Positions 32,670-43,681 of a DNA stretch of 64,000 nt are shown one piece after another (the stretch's first letter is position 1; every line of letters starts with the position of its first letter). The stretch lies in contig JALGPY010000003.1 in the NCBI GenBank assembly GCA_023055425.1, positions 70,292,991 through 70,356,990 of the forward strand, read 5' to 3'. The notes below the pieces were generated by a model. The model saw only the letters and a list, made by a program, of their open reading frames with translations. It did no database searches and was not told where the DNA came from. The position numbers and the translations under genes are program-made. This stretch comes from Linanthus parryae. Its lineage: Eukaryota; Streptophyta; Magnoliopsida; Ericales; Polemoniaceae.

Positions 32670-33767
32670 CTAAGATGATGGTGAATGATGATGCCCGCTT
32701 GACGCCTTCTTCATCATTAGCTGGTTCGCCATCAAGGACTCCGTGTTCTTAAGCCGTGCTTCCATTCCGGTTATAAGGTTGACAGAATCATTTGCCCTTC
32801 TGACTGCCTCCTCGACGTTTTTCTCGGCTTCCTTTTCCTTGTTCTCAGCCTCCTCCGCTCTTTCGACAGCCTCCTTAGCGCCTTTCTCTGCAACCTATGC
32901 TCTTAGCTCAGCAGCTTCATCCATCCTTTCTACTTCAGTAACCCTGGACTCATTAGCATATAAACCTTCTTGAAAAGTCCATGCAGTCCTCGGGACTTGA
33001 CCAATACCATATCCTGTTACAAATCCATGCATGCTCCCAAGAACAATGTCCACTATCTTATCTTCGGTCAGCTTCCCGTCTGTATCATTATCCCGCATCT
33101 TTACCATATTTTTCTGTAGTTTAACAAAAACATAAAATATTAAAACCATAACATGTAAAATAAAACACGACGAGGGAATTACGAAACTAACGTGCTTCTC
33201 TTCCGCATCTGCAGTAATCCATGTGTCTGAGTTCTTCTGGGTGTGTGTTGTCTTATCGTTGTCGATGAGGGAGGGGGGCTCCTGCACAAGATAATATTCC
33301 AAATAAATATTTCATACCAAAATATATTCTACATGTGATACTTATAAACTGTTTTCAAAGAGCGGATGACATGGAACTTACCATCTCATGTAAACTCTGG
33401 ACGAGGGACTTTAAACTTGAGGTAGAAAGACTTTTGACTTTCGATCGGTTCAACTTAGGCCTGACACTCCTCAAATGCAATGACGTAATAGTGGACATGA
33501 ATTCAAAAGAGAACCTAAATTAGTTTGCTGCAATGAAAAAGCAGTCAATATTTTACCTTCCACCCCTTTGTCTAAAAATTTTACACGCTGTTTCCCACTG
33601 CTCCTGGGAGAGACACTTACTTCTGGGTTTTTCAATGCTTCAGCGGCGGTGCGGAACTTCTTGAAATGTTTGTGCAGCTTATAGGAGTAATCACCATAAG
33701 CTTCGTTTTCCATAGAATGGATGTTCTTCACAGTAGTTTCTCTGTTAAAGTCGAGCTCGAACAGACC
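32670..33767 (-). pseudogene. Plant transposase-like gene (Transposase_24 / Ptta-En/Spm type), with introns
   Basis: Read right to left. An acceptor TGCAG at 33772-33768 opens an exon with LFELDFNRETTVKNIHSMEN and ALKNPE. After a one-base shift near 33607 comes QEQWETACKIFRQRGG, a donor near 33555, and then PKLNRSKVKSLSTSSLKSLV ending at a GTAAGT near 33380. Next is a segment VQEPPSLIDNDKTTHTQKNS, an intron to an acceptor near 33115, then GKLTEDKIVDIVLGSMHGFV and TGYGIGQVP, and an Ala/Glu/Lys-rich coiled coil ending at 32670. The order trp-rich block, NR-K block, then LT-D-I-VLG-GYV-G-G matches the plant transposase_24 family. A TAG stop at about 32895 and the shift indicate decay. No TIRs of a host element were located. 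Confidence 0.6.
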
Positions 33768-35421
33768 CTGCATACGACAAGATACGTGGTCAAAAGTACA
33801 CATTCACATAAAATAATTGCAAGAAAAATATGTTCAGACGTATTTCATGTCACTTACACATGATTTTCAAATATGACTTGTCTTCATTCTATAGATCCAG
33901 TTATGCTCCGAAAACCGAATTCAGATCCTGCTGAAAATCAACTTCGGACCAGAAACTTTAACCGACGATATTTGGAGTTCTACAAATCCGATCGACGCGC
34001 CATTTTTCCTATTTTTTTTCGAGATCTACAACTTTCGTGTTTTATCAAAGACGATCCGAGATCGTTATCTAGGCCTAAACACCCAAAACCGAATCTGGTG
34101 TGTCCGGAAGCCCTCCGACGTATGATCCAAGCTCCGATTCAAGTTCAATGGTGATTTCAACATGAAAAGCTCATGAAGGCACATCCGGGTTTTTCTCTCT
34201 TGTGTGTAAAAGATGTATTAACCATCATCATCACTTAAGAACTATGGTGGACTATTTATAGAGACATATTACTAACCCTAATATTAGGAATACCCATAAT
34301 TGCACACAAGTCCCTTGTAGTAAAACTTTACATAGCAAGTCCCTCCCTACAAACTTTAGTGTAACTTGCAATTAAGTCTTAATCATATGGTTTATAGATA
34401 CCCATCAACTATAAAATACCAAACATAATCTCAATTGACATTCCACGCACCTGAGACTGAAAAACACTTGTGAATCATATGATCACGCTTATGTTGGACT
34501 ACGTCGGGGACCTCTGGAGAAAATAATTGAATCGGCTCCCTATAATATATTTTAACTCATAATTTCCCGAATTAAATTCAAAACTAATTATTAATTATAG
34601 TTTACTCCACCATAAAACTATAATTGCACATCATTATGTATGAGCTCCTGTTATTAATATCAGATAACTCCCCACATTAAGACTACAGATACCCGTTAAC
34701 GCTGATCTACTCTTATTGAAAATTTTGATCTCATCTACATCTTATGTATTCCATGTTTAAAACCGCTAAACCCTCAATTCATTATGTCTGGGTACAAATA
34801 ACTAGCTGGCCAGACTTGACATAACAAAACCTAGTGAGCTCCCATGATGACACATCATTCTCATACGATACGTGGATTCCATGATTGGATTAGCTTTCAC
34901 CAAATCTTAACAATCATTACCCAATATACCAGGATTGTTGACTCGCATTTGAATCTCACTCAGTATATCAAAATAATGATTAATCAAGATTTTTGTCCAC
35001 ATAAACAATCATAGATTAAGAGTTTACAATATTACCAACAACAATGAAATATTATTTTATCTCACTTCGTTCAGTCCAAGATAGTTATATTTCATATGTC
35101 GGTCATGTTCAACATACACAAAGTATGCTAGTGTAACAAGTTGAAAGTATACCGTTTCCTTGACCAAGATGTGTCACTATAATGTTACACTATATTCGTT
35201 CCAATTGTTTGTCCAAAATCATCAAGATTGTGAATCCTTACTTATATTCCATAAATGACTGACAATCAATCTCGCGCATGCCCGAACTCGTCTGCATGTC
35301 CGGTTGTCTTAGGTATGGAAGATGGGACTTTATAATGCATATTTATATGGATATCTCACGTGTAAGCGAATTTCCTTGCAAGTCATCAAGTTAAAGAGAT
35401 AATAGATCTCGAGCTTTTTAT
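33768..35421. other. Upstream flank of the transposase-like gene and AT-rich DNA
   Basis: Positions 33860-34160 may contain more 5' sequence of the transposase-like gene, but no exon is clear. Positions 34260-35400 resemble decayed LTR sequence by composition only; no ends found. Confidence 0.35.
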
Positions 35422-35588
35422 ATGGCAGTAGTCTTTGGTTCCCATTTGGCTTTGGGAAGGCTTTTCAAGATCTTTCTGACTTTCTCCTCATTTGTAAAAT
35501 ATTTTCACAATGAGTCCAGATTGTTGACAATGTCAGTGAACCTCTTGACCATGTATTTGATGGACTCATCTCCATTCATTTTGAGAGG
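35422..35588 (-). pseudogene. Ty1-copia gag fragment
   Basis: The minus reading is MNGDESIKYMVKRFTDIVNN, LDSL, a stop, then KYFTNEEKVRKILKSLPKAK, with a WEPKTTA end. This is the central part of the plant copia Gag (UBN2-like) domain, which would assemble particles. Only about 55 codons remain, with one stop. It ends abruptly at 35588 before unrelated G-rich sequence. Confidence 0.75.
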
Positions 35589-37245
35589 GGGAGTATGCAG
35601 ATGAATATGCAGCACAAATACTGTAGAAGGGGGGGGGGTTGAATAGAGTATGCCAACTTTTTTCAAAGCTAGAGGGGGAAGAGAGTTTTAGTTTTAGTGC
35701 AGAGGAATTCAAGGCATTGAACACGAATTCAAGCCTTTGAAATGAAATACAGTGCAGTAAAACAGACAAGTCTTTTTCAAGGCCTTGAAAAGAGTTTCAA
35801 ACCCTTGAAAAACATACAAGTTTGAATGCAGTAAAAACTATGAATGTGACTAAACTGTTGTGTACGAGAGAATCCTGCAGAGAGAATTTAATAACACCAA
35901 GAGTAGGGGATAGAAAAGACACAGGAAGTGTAAGGTTGTGTGTAGGGAGAGAGTAAGGCAATAGCACTGTATGAGAGAGAGACAGGGTTTTGGCAGAGCT
36001 TCCGCGTAGTTCAGGTGAGTCCGCCCTTGTATGGAAGGGTTAACGATCCTATATATAACAGAGAATGTGACCGTTGTAGTGCGGTTAAATCGCCCTTTAA
36101 TGGCGGCTTAATTAGCTTAACCACAACAGCACGTTCGTCCGCGTATATAGGGACCGTTACGGCACGTTACCCGCGTATACCGGAACCGTTACGAGGTTGA
36201 CCGGGTTTATGGAGCTCGTGCCATAAATCTCTCAAAGCAGTTACTAGGGGTCGCGCGCGGGCTTGGTTGTCGCTCGCACGCGACATGAATTACTCTAGCC
36301 TCCAAACCACTAAGTCCCTACAAGTCCCGTGAGGTGGTATGCGAGGGCCCTGTCTCGCAGCCCCCACGTGGATCAGCGCGGCTGGTGATCCAGTGTGTGT
36401 GGAGCACATCTAGGTGTGCTGGATGATCGCCACGTGGCTAAGATCTGCCTGTCCAGAAAGCACTATTTACATTAGCCCCTTTTCTGCGCGTGAAGAAGCA
36501 TGGCCGGATAGACTTCAATGCGCAGGAACCAATGTACGCGTCGTCGCCACGCACCAATTCAAATACACGCAAATTCAGCCCCCGTGCGTGTCATTATGAC
36601 CTTAAATACCTAGAGTCGTGCCGTCTGGTCTTTTAGGGTTTTAGGCATGACGTCGGCTTGTCCTATGATTGCGCGATTCGACGGTGACGGTTGCGATTCG
36701 ACTACTGAAAGGACGCAACCCTTCATTGTTTTTGGATAAATACTCTGTACCCTCCATTGTTTGCAAAGCATCACTTCTTTCTCTTAAAGTGAATGATACC
36801 CGGAAGCCTTAAAGAGCATATCCAAGTGATTAATCATCAATTCTTTCTTGTTAATCGACTTCTTCAACTAGCTTCATCCAAGCAAGCTTTACCAAAACAA
36901 GGTTGGCTTCGCTCAATTCCCGTTAATGTACTGATATATGCTTTGAACTGTATTGGATCTGCAAACCCATGACTATCTGAAACATGCCATCCATTGGAAA
37001 CTGCGAAGGAGACCTTGTTCTTTAAACTCAGAACTGATCTAATCCCCAGATTGTAAAGATTTTGAATGTGGGGTTTCTGAAATTCCAGTAATGTAAACGA
37101 TTCTGAACTTTCAAACCCCGAAATTGACACTGAACTGTTCATCTTTCCTTTGACAAAGCATCGTTGCTGAGATTCAAACTGATTCTTGAAATTCAAACTA
37201 AAGTATGTGTGTTTCTCCCCCCTTTTTTCTTGCTTTTCCGCAGGA
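35589..37245 (+). other. GC-richer leader upstream of the mobile-domain ORF
   Basis: A run of ten G at 35628-35637 marks a junction-like GGTTGAATAG. Positions 36000-36600 are rich in CGCG, ACCGTTACG and CACGTGG words. A polypyrimidine tract (37213-37237) and CGCAG end a probable leader intron at 37243, just before the ATG at 37246. It may contain an LTR, but I could not fix the ends. Confidence 0.35.
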
Positions 37246-40200
37246 ATGGCAAAGACAAAAGGAACAAAACCCGTTAAAGAGGTCCAAGAAATACCTGATC
37301 TTCCCCAAATGTTATGGCGGAAAGCCCCCTATTTGGGCGGAAAAGACTTTTACCATGCTAGGGTTAAGGTGAAGAACCTGCCAACCCCCGTTCCTGCTGA
37401 AGGGTTGCAAACACTAACCCCTCCTGTTAACGCAACCATGCTCGAATTGATCGATTCCAAGGATGTGTTCGATTGGGGGTTGAAAATGGGTTTCTCCCGC
37501 ATACTGCAATTTCCACTCAAGCGTTTGTTCAGAAATTGGACTTTATGGATGAGTGGATTGACCATGTATTGACCGACCATGCCATCGCATTGAACAATGC
37601 TGGCATATATTTCGCAGTCCGTGCTATGAAGGGTGCTGCCGTGAAGCTGGACCAGTCCATGCTTCTAAACATTATCTCGCACTACTCGCCTGCGACTCAC
37701 ACATTCCACTTTGCTGAGTTTGAGGCTGCTCCCACTCTTGAAGATGTACTCATGCTGCATGATCTTTCTCCTGTTAATGAGGTGGATCCTCTGAGTCCCT
37801 TGAGGACTGATCCAGAACTTGCTCTGTACAAGCAGATGGAGGAATGCTTGACAGAGGTAAAGAAAATTTCCACCCGGTGGACACCTGCGAAGCTTCTACC
37901 CGACTAGAAACTGGTTGATACATCTGCGAAGAACACTTGGGGCAAGTGGGTGCAGTACTTCTTTCGCGATTACGCGAACAATAGCGTCACCAAGAAACTC
38001 CTGAGCCAGGACCCGAAGGCGAAGAATTATGTGAACGGGAAAGGGTACCATCTGACTTTGTGTGCTTTTCTCTGCGCCTGATTATCGAGGTATTTAATTG
38101 ACGGCCATCCTCATGATGGGGTTTTCTACCATGTCCTACCTCTTGCTGTGAAACTGACCCTCGGTCAAAGAGTCGCACTCGGGCCTCTAGTCTTGGGCAC
38201 CCTGTACCATAGATTGGACCAATTGGTTGTGGCAACCAAAGACTCTCGCGGCCGCCTCGATGTGTTAACCTATGTCAACATTGCATTCCTGACTATGTGG
38301 GTCTTCGAGCGATGGCCCTATTATGCTCCTGTTCCTTCTAAGCCCAGTAAGTGGTGTGTCCCTGGTGCGGAGGAGGAGCTTTCTAGTGGAAGGGCTGCCA
38401 TATGGTTTGGAACTCATTTTTCTAAGTGTACCTAGAGCCTGATATGCGATGATCACAGCGAGTTTACAGCTAGGCCTTATGCCACACGCATTGAGAATGT
38501 GCGATGGTTCCCAAAATTGTATCCTTCCAAGGCTGTTGCTTTCTCGGAAGATCTTCTTTTCGAGGGTCATAAGCGTTTCCACGAGCGCTATCGTGAATTC
38601 TTCTGCTGGTGCCTAAGAGGTTCTCTTCCTACTCTTGCGGAGTATGTTTGCTAGCTTACTCCTAGGTACGAGAGAATCACGGTGGATGTCGATCCCACTC
38701 GCGTTTCTCCCCAGTTTGGCTTTGATGCGGTGGCACCATCAATCTGGCCGCAGTCCATCATAAGGGGCTGCTACAAACGACTACTGTCTGGCGAGTGCAA
38801 AACGATCTTAAGGAGCAACCTTCCCTTCGAGCAACCCCCAGGTAACCGTGCAGGTGGTTACTCCAAGAATTGGGTTGCCTATTGGAATACCCAGCAGGCA
38901 AGGTTTGAGACACAGTCGACCCCTCGGCCAAGCAGAGCTCCTGTGATCAAGAGAAATTCCTTCCCTTTCCGTCCTAACTGTAGCTTGGATGAGTCCCAAT
39001 ATGGCTGCTACTCATTGCTGGATCATGAGAATCACTTGTTCCCCTCCACCATCCTTGAAGAAAAGATGGCCGCAGTTAAGAAAGGTGATTCACATGTCAT
39101 CAAATACAGCGAAGATTTCGCCAAGGTAAACAATCTCCTTTGCACGCGTTAAGTTTCTTTACTCCGATGTGTCGAAACTCGAAACTTATGCTCCATTTTC
39201 TGTTGTAGTGCTATGTGAGGAGGTTTGCATCTGGTGAGCGCTCCAAGTCGCTGATTAACACCATTGTTGCCGCGAGAAGGCAGGGTGAACCAATTCGGCT
39301 AGAAATGAGAATGGCCCCCACAATCGAGACCCGAATTCGCGAGGTAATGGACGCATTTGCTGATTCGCTGATAGACAACAATCCGGCTTTGTCCCCTCCC
39401 AGGAACGATCCGTCTCCTCCAGTAACTGCGGCTCCAAGGGCAAAAAGACCAAGGCAGAAGGGAATCACAATCTCTTCCCCTATGAGTGCTCCAGATTCCT
39501 CCCTTGCGAAGTCCCTTACTTCCAGGGACAAAGGCAAAAGCCGCATGCCAAGCAAGGCACGGAAAGAGCTCGCGGTGGAGACCTTTGCTCCATTTGGTTT
39601 GGAGGAAGAGGAGGATGAGAGAAGGGAGGTGAGAGAAAGAGATGATGATGAAGAAGAAGAGAGAGTCGAAGACTAAAGAGAAGAAGAGAGAGGTGAGATA
39701 CAAGAGGAGGAGTCAGAAGGTATCTTAAACGTACTCATCTTCTCATTATCTCAACTCTCGCAGTCTTTACTGAACAGTTTGTTCCTTTGCAGATGACGAT
39801 GCAGAGACCATCAGCGGCCTTCTGGCCAAGAGGCAGAAGAGGGGTTCTCACTCTGGTGTTTCCAGCGAAACCATATACGAGGACATCCTTGCTGAGTCTA
39901 GGAGAACAGCTGCGGAGGCTGCCGAAAGAAGAAGGAAGCGATAAGAAGAGGAAATTGAACGCATAAAGCAAAGGAGCCTGGAAGAGCAACATGTTGACGA
40001 CTTGGTGCGTCAAACCGATGAGGAAGATGCGGGTCAAGAAGATGCGGCTGCTCAAGTTGATGAGGAAGATGCGGTTCAAGAAGAAGATGCGGCTGCTCTA
40101 GAGCAGGCTCAAGCGGACTTTGAGGAGATCGCAGGCGGCAATGAAGGTGAAATTTTTAATCTTGCGGTAACTTACCGAGACGTGATTGTTGGTGCATTAA

Positions 40201-41655
40201 AGCATGGCTTATCGAAAGCCGACATTCGCCGCTGGCTAGTAAGCAAGTGCGGTGAACCTTCAGGTAATCATTTGAACAGCGCTTGTGAACTAGGCTTAGT
40301 AACCCAATCATCATCATGACTAGTTTCTTCGCACCCCAGGTCACGCTCACCTTAAGGATATGCTTAACGGAGACACATTAATAGGGCATGGTATCGCGTC
40401 TTTAGCATATGACGAAGATGATACAATCCCACCTACGCGTGGAGGTGCTCGCTCTTGGTTTATCAAAATAATAAAATATTGTTTGATACAAGTTACCTCA
40501 TATTGTCCTATCTTGTATCGCAGGTAATTCTGGTGAAGCCATGCTGGAACAGAGGAGTCAACTTTCTGCATCTTATGTCCCGGAGCGAAGTTCTCATGTC
40601 GAGAAGCCTGTCGCAGCTGCTGAGTATGCAGGAGAGCCCTTGGAGGATGTTATCGAAGTTTTTGATGATGCCGAAGCTGACACCGTGCTGATGGAGGAAG
40701 ATACTAATGCTGCAGCTGAGGAAATGGAAGCAGATGCTGCTGAGGCTGAGATTCGTGAGCAGATCGTGGAAGATGTAGGATCACATGAGAATTTAATGTT
40801 CAAATGAGTGTGCCTGAGTCTCACGAGCCTTTCGCACCTGAAGGAGTTCCTGATCGAGCAGCAGCTTCTACTGTCGCCATTCCTTCAGCAGGGATTGAGC
40901 CTCCAGAGATTCCTCAAGCATGGAGCTTTTGGAGTTCGCAAGTAGGAGCTGCAATCGCACCCGGTGCGGCCTATACCCTTCCTGCCAACTATGAGGAGCT
41001 AGAGCTCGCAGCTGACAGAAGAGCAATGGAGCGAGGACAGTCTTCAGCTGCCCCAGCAATGCACATCCCTTCTTTGCGCGAGATCCTTGAGGGAACTGGT
41101 ATGTTACCATTACTGTTGTTTGCATCTTGCACTCTTCATTTACAAGCTTCATGTTGTAAACTTGAATCAACATTGTTAGGTTTGAAGCCAGCTGATGTGG
41201 ACTGGCTAGTTCAGATGCGTCTCTCCTATCCTCGATCATTTGCGAGGTCCCTGGAGATAGAGCCTATCAACAGGAGGCTGTTCTTGACCGAGGCCATCTG
41301 GATTTTGGAGCAGCTGTCTGCGGCTACACCAGCGACCATCTCTCCTCAGAGTGCGCAATTGCTTTTCAGCATGTGTCAAGGCCTTCAAGCCAAAGTTCAG
41401 GGCAAGCTGGGCTTCGGGTATCTTGTCAACAGAGTCACCCAGATTCGCGCGGCTGTGAGTTTGAGGCGCGGCTTTCATAACCTCGCAGCTGAGGGGCAAA
41501 AGGTAGAGAAGCAAAGGCATAAAGCTGAAGAGGCTGTCAAGCTCTTTCATGAGATGAGCACCAACTACGAGCAGTTGAAGCGAGAAGTGGAGCAAGTGAC
41601 AAATGTGTCACTCTTGTTCTCCCCTGATGACCCCCTGATCAAAGATTTATTTTGA
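37246..41655 (+). pseudogene. Multi-exon ORF resembling plant mobile domain (PMD) proteins, broken
   Basis: ATG 37246 follows a splice acceptor. A frameshift near 37490 joins to a long frame (to 39152) interrupted by stops at 37905, 38079, 38433 and 38652. Blocks FHFAEFEAAPTLEDVLMLHD and, later, LVLGTLYHRLDQLV with a following WVFERWPYY fit the aminotransferase-like plant mobile domain. Probable introns: donor near 39125 with acceptor near 39209, then acceptor at 39793, donor near 40264, acceptor near 40340 and acceptor near 40524. The C-terminal exons are acidic and then helical, with an intron at about 41100-41180 and an end at DPLIKDLF. Three of the four stops sit where Trp would fit. PMD ORFs are known as passengers in plant retrotransposons and MULEs. 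Here it lies antisense to the Tat-like pol at 43682. Host origin cannot be excluded. Confidence 0.5.
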
Positions 41656-43027
41656 GAAAAATAGCATGTATTTGTTTTGAACAAAATGTTGAAACATTAT
41701 TGTAATGTTGCTAGGGTTTCTCCCCCTCTTTTTTTTTTCTTTCAAGGCTTGAATGCCCGTTTTTCCCTTCCCAGGATTTGAATGAATATATTATGCGTAT
41801 CAATTATGACGTCAGCTGACGACATGCTCGCCTTGATTTTCGCGCTAACTGCTTATCAGATAAGCACGCTTTCCTTGGGAAGTCCATCCGTATCATGACC
41901 TTCCATCATTAATCAGGGTACGCCACCGAATCGTCGTAGCCTTTAGTAGAGTAATTGAATGTTACCCTTCTCAAGGCGTAAGCGATTGATTCTTTCCCCT
42001 TTTCCAAGCTTTGCTGACTCAGCTATAGAATTGAAGTGTCTTTGTAGGGTCTATATAAACCCTGCCTTCTGCTGCTTGGGTTCTTTATCCCAAAATGTGG
42101 CTTGCCATGAGTCCTTATGACTGCTGGCTTCAACGCTTGTGCCTTGTTGATTCATGGCAATTTCAAGTTGTGAAACCTGAGTTTGTGCTTTGTGCCATAT
42201 AAATAGCTTCCAAGATCTTCTTTACGAGGCTTATTGATCTTCATAACCATCGTAAAGAAGATGCAAATAATACCTCATGCTTGCTCGAAGAGTTTTCTTC
42301 GTCTATTATGCTTGCAGGTCGTGTCTCCGGCCGCCTCCCGGCGAGGTGCAGTGCCGTACTAACCTTCTTACCAATTCGTAACGAACAGGGGGTTTCTCCT
42401 CTAGCTTTACGGAGGAGAACTTCTTGCCTCCACAGTCTTGAACTCGGGGTAGCGAGCCATTGCGCTCGTCTCCGTGGACAAGGAGCCTCCTGCCCCAGAA
42501 GCTGCTGCTTGCCTGTTCTTCACCGCCGCATTCGCAAGAACAGGTGGTTCCTCTGGCACATCTCTTGGGCAGAAGACCAAACAGAGACCTTGTCAAATCC
42601 TGAGATCTTGAAGGTGGCGTCGCATAGCTTTCGTAGCATTTGTAGGCCGTTCATTTTATAGAAAGGCCCTACTTGCTACAAAATGGTCGCGAACTATTAT
42701 GTCGCATAGCTTTTGGTAGGACCAGTAGGACGATCATTTTACAGTAAGGATTTCCTTTCTGTGTAACTTTCACCTGTAGGCCGCTATTTAGATGAATTGT
42801 AAGCCATGTTGGCCGTGTAATTAGCTCAGTTTGAGCTTTCGTTTGTAAGCTGCTATCTAGACAGATAAATTGTAAGTCATTTTGACTCATAATAAAGCGT
42901 TTTGTATCATTTGTTGTTCTTGTCACAACAAATTGTAATATCGCATGCACGTTGAGAAACTTTGCCCTTTGTACTTGAATGTGTGCTTGACAAACTTTGC
43001 GTTCGTGAGATGCGTTGTCACTATAGT
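41656..43027. other. Noncoding region with a plus-strand TATA-like box
   Basis: TATATAAA at 42052-42059 in GGGTCTATATAAACCC is followed by a leader. Weak ORFs on both strands at 42281-42661 show no domain I know. The region separates the PMD-like ORF from the end of the Tat-like pol and probably belongs to the same element. Confidence 0.4.
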
Positions 43028-43482
43028 TGGCTATCTAATAGATAGATTCGCAGATCACAAAGATGATACCTTAGATCTACTATCTTTAGCAGGTAAGTTT
43101 TCAGATCATTTGAGATCGCATTCGTATAGTGCTGCTATCGCGGCAGATAGGCTTATGATCAATTAAGATCTTTTTTGCTTAGTTTTGCTATCTCAGCAGA
43201 TAGGCTTGGGATCAATTAAGATCGCGTTTACTTAGTTTCGCTATCTCAGCAGATAGGCTTGGGATCGATTAAGATCAGATTCAAGTATGGCTGCTATCTC
43301 GGCAGATAGGCTTGAGATCAATTAAGATCATGTTCGCATATGCTGCTATCGCGGCAGATAGGCTTAGGATCAATTAAGATCGTGTTTGCTTAGTGCTGCT
43401 ATCTCATCATATAGGCTTAGGATCAATTAAGATCGTATTCAATTAATGCTGCTATCTCGGCAGATAGGCTTTTGCTATTAAG
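43028..43482. repeat. 53-bp tandem repeat, about seven copies
   Basis: GCTATC marks unit starts at 43134, 43187, 43240, 43293, 43345, 43398 and 43451: five steps of 53 bp and one of 52. Degenerate copies lie at 43028-43133. Each unit contains CTATCTCGGCAGATAG, which can form a 6-bp stem, and GATCAATTAAGATC, another inverted repeat. It lies just downstream of the Tat-like pol stop (minus orientation), the usual place for tandem repeats in this lineage. Confidence 0.9.
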
Positions 43483-43681
43483 AAATGGAGAAGTAGATGA
43501 AGCAATAAAGACAACTGGAGTTATAAAGTTCTTCCCATTTGGGAGAAGTCTTTTATTATGAACACTCTCATATGGGAGAAGTGAGATTACAATTCCCTCA
43601 TATGGGAGAGAAGACGCATGGGTCCATGATAATACAAAGCATAAAGTAGACATTGTAATGTAATGCATGTACTGAGAGAAG

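Noticed and set aside
42281..42661. 126-codon plus ORF and a 96-codon minus ORF
   Set aside because: Mutually antisense, no domain recognised and no splice or start context better than chance.
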